Positions 38,390-64,000 of a stretch of DNA of 64,000 bases are shown one piece after another. This DNA comes from Meandrina meandrites (taxonomy: Eukaryota > Cnidaria > Anthozoa > Scleractinia > Meandrinidae), in assembly GCA_963693305.1 (NCBI GenBank), contig OY855906.1, positions 30,687,126 through 30,751,125 on the forward strand, given 5' to 3'. Each line of letters begins with the position of its first letter. Position 1 is the first letter of the stretch. The position numbers were made by a program, and so were the translations under genes. Below the pieces are notes generated by a model. That model saw nothing but the letters and a program-made list of their open reading frames with translations. It did not search any database and was not told where the DNA came from.

Positions 38390-41300
38390 CTATGCACTTG
38401 TTGATACGACTGCCATAGAAGGTCTTGACAAGTCCTCCAATAGCCCCTCCCTCCTTAAGCGAGCTCTCTCATTCTTAAACCATGTGTTTACATGCCGAGC
38501 TAGCACTTGTTCTTTTGTTTTACGCTGTTCCAAATTGTTGAGAATTTCAGCGTATCTCGTCAAATCCTTAAGATCTGGTTTGGGGTTCTCTTCATACCAC
38601 TTTCTCAGTAACGGAATTTCAATTGAAGAATTGAAGACTATTTTCTTGCCACGTAGAGAAATTAGCATTTTCTTTCCAGGTGATGACGCTGATCCATCTT
38701 CTTCTTGTTCTTTGCTCAGCTGGGAATGTTCATACCATGCTGCGAAAAGCTTAATTTTCTCAGAAGACAGACGACAAGGGTACTGATCTCTTGATATCTG
38801 TGACAGCATACCCTAACAAAACCAATAAAAAGCAAACAAATTTAGGAAAATATGTTGATTTCATTACTCAGAGGGTCCCCAAGAGGTTTTTTGGGATCCA
38901 GGATTTGGTTTATTTGAGGGCCAAGATCTGGGATTTTAGAGGGAAAAGGTACTGTGATTCCGGATTCTAGTTATGAATGGGGCACATGAATTGGCAAATA
39001 TTTTTTGAGGTGGGATTTGGGAAAAAATGTCACTCAAAGAAAAAGAAAAAGAAATAATTTGTTTATTATGACTTACACAAGTTACCCATGTTTTCCACAT
39101 GCCAGTTACACAGAAAGAAAGAAATATTATTATGCTGACAGCTTGTTGATGACCAATGAATTGGTTACTGACACCCACTGAAAAGGCCTTTTACTTTAAT
39201 TTGTGGCAATGGTCTGGATCAGGGTAAGCTGACATAAACTGTCAGGAATAATTGGGATTGGGGAAAAATGTAGCTGGGATGGAAGTCAGGTTATGTAAAC
39301 CCTATTGGGGACCCTCTACTAAAAAATATTTTTGTAAGAAGGTCACGACATGCATTTAATCTAAAAGAGAGAACATTTTAACAGAGATCGTAATAAACAA
39401 GTACAAATCAATTTCTGACAAATTCAGACATTTTTCAGTTTGAAAAGAATGGTAAGTACACTATTTGTTTTTAAATTTGTAGCTATGTACTTACCTGTGA
39501 GAAGGGACACAGCATTCGTTCCAAATGTGTTTGACTATAGAATTCTAGAAGCTTTTTAATGGCCGTCTTGACCTTTTGATCATCCCAGTCTTTACTGTTA
39601 AACAAAGAAAAAATTATAAAACATAAACAGAAATCAAAAAGCTTCAAGCTTGCATTGGTAGAATCAATCATTCCCTGCAACTTCCAGATCAAATTAATCA
39701 TTTCTCATCGTAATTAAATAAGATCTGTTCATGTTATAAATGTTTTAAAACCCAACCTGATTTCATTACTAGAAATATCACCTTAAAATTAAAATTACCA
39801 TGCTATTGAGTGGAATACCATGATATGAATTATTTAACTGCACTAATAACTTACTCATAACACAGATGGACATGAATGCTGATTGCTGCATCTTTGGTAA
39901 ATAGAATTTCACCAAACGCTTCATGTAATGTTGCTTCCAAGTCACCTCCAGAAGTGAAGTCAGCAAGTGGGTGTGGTTTCCAGTGGTCACGTACTTGAAT
40001 GAAAACTGTAGCAATTTTTGAAAAAAAAATAGCACAAGTTAATCCATAGACTCCATGTAAGCAGAAGATACATCCAAGTTTTCTTGCATGTACTCTTCTC
40101 GATCTAAACAACCCCCCAACCCAATCCTTAGGGTTATAATTCAGTCCTATCCACACGCCTCCATGCCTCAACCTCTAGAAGAACTACATGTAGAAGTGCT
40201 GGAAAACAATAAATATTAACATTGACCTGTGATCTATGATAAGGGTTGGTGAAACAAGCGCCTTTTAAAAAAGAATCTTTGTTGATACACCAAAAGAGGT
40301 TCAGAATTCAAGCCATCATTCACCTAGCTTTTTTAGGAGGGCCACTAGTTAATCATCTTGCGCTGTTGTTTTACCCTTATCAAATTAAGCATTGCCCTAC
40401 ACAGTGCAGCAATCATCATAATTATTTGTAATTCTCACATCTGTGGATCTAATCCCATGAAAAAAAAAATGTTGCAGACAAAATAATTTTTACGTGCAAT
40501 TTGTTACGTCAAAACTGTTTCGTTCAATAGCAAATTTTTATCATTTAGAAAAAACAAGAACTAATTTAATTGTCAAAATGTCACGAAATGGCTTATTCTG
40601 TTAGCGCTTATTTTGTTGCTAGCTTTTTTACAACCGTAACGCGATAGTTTTGTTTGTTACAGGATACTTTTGTGTTTTTGTCAAACACTGTTTTTTTAAA
40701 ATGCATGTAACATGACACTTTTGTTTATCTCACTTTTGTAACATGACACTTTTGTTTTTCTTGAAAACACCATGTCTGGATCTCCATTGAGTAATCGAAA
40801 AGTAATAAACGAAGTAATAAACGAATCAAATCAAAAAATATATTTTTAGGAAAGCTTTTAAAGTGTACTACCACAGGGAGCCCGGACAAACTGTTTGTGT
40901 GCACATTAGCATTTTTGTGTATATTACCATTTTTACAGCAAATGTATGGGATTTACAGAACGGCTCGCAGAATTTCATGTAATAATGTAAAATATGAACA
41001 AATTACATGCTAAATAAATGTAAGTTTATCTTACCAGTTTTGTGGTGTGGTTCTTTTGGCTCGAAATTGCGAATTTGAGCGGTTTGAAGGATTTTGCGTT
41101 CGCTGCTTACTACACATATAATTATAATGAAAGGGTGGAAACTCCAACAGCTCCAAATTCGAACAGCTCCAGCGCCGAGGCGATTTTCGACAAGAAAATT
41201 CCATCGCACAGCTTTCAAACTGAGCAACTTGTAAGAGGAAGGTTTGAGGAATCTTCTCGTATTGTTCGATCGAAAATTCATCCAAACGGCCCAGAGCTAG

Positions 41301-43397
41301 CCTTTGAACAAAAACGGGTAACCAAAAATTTTAAGCCGTACGAATGCGTAGAGACAAAAAGTTGTGCCGAAGGGAATTTGCTATTCCCTAGCCTCTTTCT
41401 GATTGGATACAATTAAACAATGGTCGTTCAAGATTTCGTCCCGTGGATAGGTGGGCAGAGGCAAAATCAATACTCACTTGCATGGGTAATGATGTCAATG
41501 GTCCGACACAACCCAAGGACCCTTACACAATTACGACGGCGACAATGTAATCATAAATATGCGTCGTCGGTTGTAATTATAAAATATTCAAATTGACTTA
41601 AGAATCGAGAAAGCATCTGATCTTTTCGGTATGTCGTCCACGTTTGAAGCTAGGTCTAAAGATCTTGAGAAGGCATTCATTTTGCCAAAAAAAAATAGAA
41701 ATATTTTATAGTAGTGAGAGAACAAACTCATTAAAATTTTTCCGTTTAACTCTTTGTTTTGCACATGATGATTAAACAATGTCACGGAATGACATGCTCT
41801 TATTTCTTATTCTAGCCTGTTGCCGCTATCGATCGTAGTTAATTTTAAAAGCAAAACCATTTTAAAGTCAATACCCATCCCGTTAATTAAATGTCTAAAC
41901 GTGGTGTGTTTAAGGTATTAAACATAAACGCTACTTGGCCGAGAGTCAGCTAATCGCCGGAGCAAGACGCTAAAGAGACTAATTAAATTAATTGCGGTTT
42001 TCAGTTGGCGACACGGAGTCTCAAGCAGTATTAAATTTAAGAAGTTTCCTTGTCACAAACTCTTAAAACAAGAGGCCACAACACACTCTGGAGAAGATAC
42101 CTTGCCATTTTTATGACACAGTATTAACATCACAATGAGAACATTATTCTTCAAATCTACTTTGTGCAAATGCTTTATGCAATTTCTACTACGGTCAGCG
42201 AAACTAGCCCGTCCTAAAGGAACGCTTGAATAACTATTTAGTGTTGGGTCTTTTGCTGGCGGCATGTGCGTTGTAAGCAGGCGAGTGTTTCAAATCCGGG
42301 ATTAATTCACAACTCACCGATTCTGCCTCCTACAAATTGAAAATCTTCTAATGAAATCGCTTGCTTACAACTGTGTCAGATTACTTCCCCTTTATAAACT
42401 GCAATTTCATTGGTTCTGATAGTACCTCAAACCTGATTGGTGTGAGATACAAACATACTCCACTGACTACACGGTCCATTGCGCCGACTAAGAGTTATTT
42501 TTTTGAAAAAATAACTCAAAAATCACAAGCATGCGATTTCGGAAAAAAAGTTTGCTGGTATTTACAAGCACATCAAAATATGGCACACTAGTAAGATTGC
42601 AGTAAGGAAATGTCAGGCTGCTTATATTAATTAGCAACATTGTTGAGAATTGAATTCATAGTTTTGGTACTTCTTTCTACTGAACTGAAATATAAGGGGC
42701 TGGCTTTATAGTAATTTATATACACAAAAGAAATTTTGTAAAATGTAAATTGCCTTTCAGTTTGAGTCATTTTTTTTCGCACAAGACAAATTACCAAGCT
42801 GAGCAAATTACTTCAAAGGTTTAAATCAGATCGAAGTTTTCCTTGATCGAACAATGCTGTGAGCTGATGTTTTGTTCTATTAAACAAAGGGACGTATCCA
42901 TGAGGTTTTGCTAAATTCTAAACTGCTTGGATTGTTAACTGTCAAGTCTATTTGAGAGAGTTCTAAACTTCTTTGAAGAATATCTTCAGTGTCAGGAAAA
43001 TATAATTTAAATTTCACGCCCAGAATCACAGCCTTCGTTTCTGTCTTTCAGTAAAAGCGACAAAGTGAGTTGAGCAAGTCGATCAGTGAAGCAACCACCG
43101 ATAGAATATTCAAATGACACTTGTAAAGAATCACCACAAATAAATAAACTTATAAAAAGAGTGCAAACTCGTCCACTTACCTTTCGCATTGTCCGCTTTC
43201 ATGATGACTTTACCGTCGATTTCTTGCTTTTGAAACATTTCGCTCAACACGCTGGCGGCGAGACTTGACAGTTGTGTACTTGGATGAAGTTGAATCCCAT
43301 TTCCCCTTGAGACTGTCTCGACTTCGAGCCCTTCTTCTGTGAAACTCGGATAGTGAACGAAACAATTGAAGTGAATTGAAGCCTCCTCGCCCTCCAT
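38390..43397 (-). CDS. Compact SATB/Dve-like (COMPASS-family) homeobox protein: ULD + CUTL + divergent homeodomain
   Basis: Four exons: 43181-43397, 39855-40005, 39495-39594, 38390-38812; 891 nt, 296 residues, phases exact. Residues about 1-122 resemble the SATB1 ubiquitin-like oligomerisation domain (ULD): 'FIQVRDHWKPHPLADFT' then 'DLEATLHEAFGEI', like SATB1 'VGKWNPVPLSYVT' and 'TVADMLQDVYHV'. Residues about 123-190 resemble the SATB1 CUTL domain: 'WDDQKVKTAIKKLL', 'CPFSQGMLSQI', 'KIKLFAAWYEHS', like 'LAKECPLSQSMISSI' and 'GRWYKHF'. Residues about 208-276 form a homeodomain with helix 3 'HVNTWFKNERARLRR', keeping W48, F49, N51 and R53. The spacing from the NPKP turn to the helix-3 Trp (Pro235 to Trp267) is 32 instead of the usual 22. 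Unlike SATB1/2 (over 700 residues) there are no CUT1/CUT2 repeats. Likely a nuclear DNA-binding transcription or chromatin regulator. Intron 1 is 3.2 kb. Confidence 0.85.
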
Positions 43398-44004
43398 TGT
43401 GAATAAATTCTTCCCAAGAAAAATTTGGCACCGAAGGCTTCGAAATTATTGATCTATAATCATTTTGGAGACAATATACAATTTATAAACATCCAAGATG
43501 GCGGTACCCTATTGAAATTTGATAAGGGATTATTTTAATCCACCAATAGTTTATCAAGAATTTCACGGTCGCGACCAATAAGGTTTGAAGGTGATTAATA
43601 AACAGCTGTCCATAATTGTTGCTGTATTATTATAAAGCCCCCCTCTAAAGCAAAAGACAACACACGAAATCTTCAACAACACGTGGTAGCCTGTAAACGG
43701 GATTTTATTTTTAAAAATAAACATTCAACAATTTTGAATTATCAATTGCTGATACAGTTTATACAAGGTCTTTTTAAAGTACTTTAAAAACTTAAAATAG
43801 TACACAGTTAATGGAAAAATGAATTCAAACTTGATTTTTTAAGAACGAAAATAGACATTTAATCAAAACTCAAAATACAATATTTTATCCGTGTAAAGAC
43901 TGCAATTTTTGAAGTGTGCATTGAAAAACTCTTAAACATAGGGAACCCAAACTTTGTATATGATCTACGTGACGTAATTATGCTGTTGGCGATTGCATCG
44001 CCTG

Positions 44005-44007
<3 letters not shown>

Positions 44008-44090
<83 letters not shown>
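44008..44090. repeat. (ATT)n microsatellite
   Basis: About 27 uninterrupted ATT units. They create false poly-Ile and poly-Leu ORFs. Confidence 0.97.
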
Positions 44091-44796
44091 TTTCATCGTT
44101 TTTCTTTATTATTATTTTCTGCTCAGATATAAGCTACGTCAAATGATAATAGAAAGATTAAGGGGGGTGACTCTGAACTACCAATTTTCTTCTAAGGCAG
44201 GTTTCTAATTGCTATATTTTGGAAACAAAACATCATACAGATAAGCTTTTTGCACGAGTTTGTTCTATTGAAGATTCCTCCAAGAGTTTCAGGTCACGCG
44301 TCACGTGACCAGAACAGAATGAACCCTAAAACTCAAACGGCGGATAGCTTTTAAAATTAAAATGAGTGCCAGTAGATAAAGAACGTCCACGTGCGTAATG
44401 TGACGTATCGTTTTTGTGAAATTCGCATTATTATAAGAGTTATGGCGTAATAAACACTCGTATTTACAGACTTTCATCAGTAGCGTTTCCTCTTTTCGTG
44501 TAAACGGTAAAAGCATACGTCAGATTATAAAGACGGCCACGATATCTCTGATTCGTACAAGAAATCGGAACTTTACCTTGTCTCCTTGGGGTTTTAGGGA
44601 TTTTAAATTTTAACGCGCGGTTTGGGACTGGCAGTAGTTTCGCACGCGCAATGATATATTTTTCAAAGCAGGTGTACCCCCAAATAAAATTCACCGTTTA
44701 GCGTTACAAAAAGCTTCAAAACTGCTTGCTTCAAAATACAGTCTTCAGCAATTCCTTAGCAACTGCTCTAGATCTGTAGTCAGAGTCTCCCCCCTT

Positions 44797-44930
44797 AAGC
44801 ATGACGTTTCTTTTTCCCGCGAACGGCAGAAATTCGACTTCTGCGGTCTGCCGTTTTTACGCGGAAATGAATAGGTTTGTGTTTGTCGTGAATGTGTGAT
44901 TTTTTCCCAATTTTTCTGAGGAATTTTTCG
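44797..44930. mobile_element. Diverged relative of the 3073-3290 MITE
   Basis: Shares TTAAGCATGACGTTT, TGCCGTTT, GTGTTTGTCG and TTTTTCTGAGG in the same order as 3077-3220. The right end was not identified. Confidence 0.6.
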
Positions 44931-46727
44931 ACTTTCCTCTTTTCTTACTTTTAGTGCAATGGAGAGTCACTGTAGAAGAAGGTAATTTTCCCGGCGTTTT
45001 TTTCACTCGAAATTTCTGAGCGTTTTCGATCATATTTAAGCTCAACTCGACGAATCACGCTGCTTTGGGTATCATTGGAAAGAACTGTTCCTCCAACAGA
45101 CCCTTCAGCACCAGTGATACCTTTTTTTGGCTAAAGGTGATGACGTCAGAAGTAAATTAACTGTCCACACTCATCACGGGGGGTTTAGGGCGTTTCAGGT
45201 GTCAATGAGGTGTCAATGTGTTTTAACGAAACTAAAAGAACGATCCAAACACCACGTTTTGGAACCTTGCAGTTCACGCAGAGAACGACTATGAGAATGT
45301 GCAAGACCTATAATACGCATGCATACTTATTGCGCTGCTCTTTAGACCTTTTGTTAAATTGGCGATGTTCTCCGTGTTAAATATTCATAAATTAACTCAA
45401 ATTTTTCTTGTTGAATAAAATGCGATCCTGTTTACCATAAAGATGTCTTTTCACTCTATCTTAATCAGTTTTGCAACACAGATAGTAGTCTAGTTGAACT
45501 ATGATGAACAGTAAAATTGTTGGAACGTTCGGGGAATTAGCTACACAAGAAATGACCAGGACTCTATCGCAACCTTCTGCTACTCTTCTTTATTGTCTCC
45601 AGCTGCGTCAAGCTAACTACTAACTTTTGCTGTCTACCTCTAACTGTTAAAGGAGCTACGTAAAAGGTATTTCGCAGATTTTTGGCCTAAACTGTTCTGA
45701 AATTTGTGGTAGGCAACTTAACCCCTGAAAAACGGCATTATTTTTGAACATCTAAAGGAAGATATTGCCTTCATTTGCGGATAGAAATCAAGCTACAGCT
45801 AAGAGTATCGATTTTTTTCAAGACGCGTGGAAACAACTTGAAAAGTTAACCCTTAATTTTTCAAGTTGTAATCCATTTCCACCCGCCGCCAATATGGCTT
45901 GATATGGCTTGATTTTTATGGCAATTTTCAATAAAAATGGACTATTATTTTTAGGTTTCCTGCGACACAAACATAAATTTTGGCTGTTCAAAAATCTGGT
46001 ACAATCCGTGACAAAGCCCCTTTAACTTCAACCTTGAAGGTTCATCATCAACTATACAGCAAAATTGTAGATATGTTTAGGTACGAATCACGGTGACCTT
46101 GGAGACTTATGAATACAAACAGACCTACATGAAAAACCAGCATAAAGAGTAAACGACCAATAACAAACTCGGGAGAACTAAAACTAATAGAACACGAAAC
46201 TATAACAGGAACTTTTACGGAGGTCCAAACCAAGGTAAACAGACAAAGCCAAATATGACCACCCATGGAAACTATTGTTCAGAGCTGAGCTCTTAACAAA
46301 CTAAGACAAACAACTTAAAGTATCTGTGCGGGCTGTCGGGCATTTAGATCACAAGATTCTCACGGTAGCTACAAAATTATAACCAATTGGCCATAAAGTA
46401 AGATTACTCTATTCTTAAAATAATATCACGCTTCAGAACAAAATGGTTCTGGATGTGCACGTGTGGTGCAAAACGACATGCACTTGTCCTCACTGTCGTC
46501 GCATAGATAAAAAAAACCTTTCATTTAAAACACAAACATACAATAGAATACTGAAGAAAGAGATTAACTGAAAGCACTAGACACTTAATTCTTTTCCACC
46601 TTCTACAGTTCTTGTAAAAAAATATTATTTGTTTGATAAACTCTCAGTTTCCTCAACGGTGTGCAGGATATAATTTTAATCCACGTGTAGCCGTAGCCAT
46701 CGCCGAGGAAAAAGTTCCCTTTCATGC

Positions 46728-46949
46728 TGGGAGGCGCGGTGGCATAATGGTTAGCTCGCTGAACTACGGATCGAACGGTACGGATATGAAGCCCTGGGTG
46801 GGGTCATTGCGTCCTATTCTTAGGCAAAACACTTTACTCTCATAGTGCTTCTCTCCACCAAGGTGGATAAATGGGTACCAGCGAAATAATGCTGGGGGGT
46901 AACCCTACGATGGACTAGCATCCCATCCAGGGGGAGTAGAAATACTACA
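46728..46949 (+). mobile_element. tRNA-derived SINE-like repeat
   Basis: The head GGTGGCATAATGGTTAGCTC resembles a polymerase III A box. The body has TAGGCAAAACACTTTACTCT, CCACCAAGGTGGATAAATGG, ATGCTGGGGGGTAACCC, ACGATGGACTAGCATCCCAT and AGGGGGAGTAGAAATACTA. Confidence 0.75.
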
Positions 46950-46971
46950 GGTCGAGGGGGGTTTCAATTAA

Positions 46972-63182
<16,211 letters not shown>

Positions 63183-64000
63183 CTGTGCATACATGTTAAA
63201 AAAAAGACAGAAACCCTTTCAGGCCCAAGCTTGAAATCTTCTTACTCTTAGGTACATGCATCATTTTATTTACAAGTCAGAGAATTTGGAGCTATAATAC
63301 ACTAGCCTGCGTTGCAGCTGAACTAAACCCTGGTATAGTCCATCTGCGAACCAGCGACCAGAAGCTTGTTCCGGCCTCCCGCATGTTACCAGGGTTTTCT
63401 ATAATAGCCTCTAATTGGCTCTTGCATATGCCATTCTTTCGTACGCCATGATTGGTCGAGTAATGTTGTGAAACCATAGTTACGCTTTTGATGAATGCCA
63501 GATGCACAAAATAAACACGGCGGCGATCACGGCAGATCAGTGGAAATAAACGTTTGAAGAGGTGAAAAGCACTTTGAACTATCTGACATCCTTCCTGAGC
63601 AAATATTTTTAGTGCAACGATGTTTTTAATGCCTTTTAATTGTCCCGGATAATTTATTGTTCATTGCCTCGTGGACCAAGACTCATATGTGCCAGAACAT
63701 ACAGATATGGCAGGTTTTGAATGGCAATTTTTATGCCGTGTTCGGTTCTCGCAAGTGTTTGTTGTCAACTTTTACCTGGAGAGGCATATTCAAATGCCAA
63801 AGTTTTACTGAAAATGTTGGTCGGAGTTGCTTAGTACGCTTTATTTTCTTTGCTGCTTTGCATGTTCAGTTAAGCGTTGAGTGACAACACTAAGAACGGC
63901 TTCGAAGGAGACTATTGTATGTATGCATGTTTTGGTTTAGAATGAACAATGTCTGTGACAATCGGCAGGCATCGAAAGATTAAAGATTTTCCAAAACCGA
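63183..64000. other. Upstream intron of the PI3K gene (right window edge)
   Basis: No further exon was recognised. The C2, RBD and ABD exons of the kinase should lie beyond the window. Confidence 0.55.

Larger units (their letters stand above)
43398..46971. other. Intergenic region upstream of the SATB-like gene and downstream of the PI3K gene
   Basis: No supported gene. It contains an ATT microsatellite (44008-44090), a diverged copy of the 3073-3290 MITE family (about 44797-44930), a dispersed repeat shared with about 53225-53290 (about 45662-45735), and a SINE-like repeat (46728-46949). The promoter of the SATB-like gene should lie just above 43397. Confidence 0.6.

Noticed and set aside
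41031..41416. Overlapping ORFs on both strands in intron 1 of the SATB-like gene; the minus one faintly recalls an extended Tudor region
   Set aside because: No second conserved block upstream, no clear splice sites, and no confident family match.
43914..44208. Plus-strand ORFs of poly-Ile and poly-Leu
   Set aside because: They are direct translations of the ATT microsatellite.
46048..46266. Minus-strand ORF with hydrophobic stretches near the PI3K 3' end
   Set aside because: Short, no family match, and no splice or signal context; probably chance.

Overview
This is a stretch of an intron-rich animal nuclear genome. It is AT-rich, full of short inverted-repeat elements, tRNA-derived SINE-like repeats and long G/C homopolymers, and it contains a 200-base assembly gap. 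The protein families and repeat style suggest an anthozoan cnidarian, most likely a stony coral; that is inference from the sequence and no database was consulted. Five protein genes are supported. All five are on the minus strand, so each gene's 5' end is at its higher coordinate. Exon models were built by hand from homology and splice sites, and the reading phase was checked across every junction. Region 1 (1-26328) holds two head-to-tail cytochrome P450 genes of the CYP46A1 (cholesterol 24-hydroxylase) type. The right copy (9752-26328) is complete: 15 exons, 498 residues, with membrane anchor, AGHETT I-helix motif, K-helix ExxR and haem-cysteine loop. The left copy (1-8312) has its first ten exons in the window and runs off the left edge. 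The ten shared exons have the same lengths and phases apart from the edge-cut last one, so the pair arose by duplication. Intron 7 of the complete copy carries a 2.9-kb piggyBac-like element with TTAA target sites. Region 2 (28112-34183) is a 7-exon gene for a 293-residue protein with an N-terminal PH domain and a disordered Ser/Pro-rich tail; I do not recognise the family with confidence. Region 3 (38390-43397) is a 4-exon gene for a 296-residue protein resembling SATB1/SATB2 and Dve (COMPASS family). It has a ubiquitin-like ULD domain, a CUT-like (CUTL) domain and a divergent homeodomain with about ten extra residues between helices 2 and 3, but no CUT repeats. It is the most interesting gene here. 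Region 4 (46972-63182) is the 3' part of a class IA phosphoinositide 3-kinase catalytic subunit closest to p110-beta (PIK3CB). Fifteen exons cover the helical and kinase domains, and the N-terminal domains lie beyond the right edge. Between and inside these genes the sequence is mostly repeats: foldback elements, MITE-like elements (one nested inside another with an 8-bp target duplication), SINE-like repeats, a LINE tail fragment, minisatellites and an ATT microsatellite. No bacterial-type operon, CRISPR array, rRNA or functional tRNA gene was seen. The genes look functionally unrelated (sterol oxidation, adaptor signalling, transcription, PI3K signalling) and are probably neighbours by ordinary gene order.
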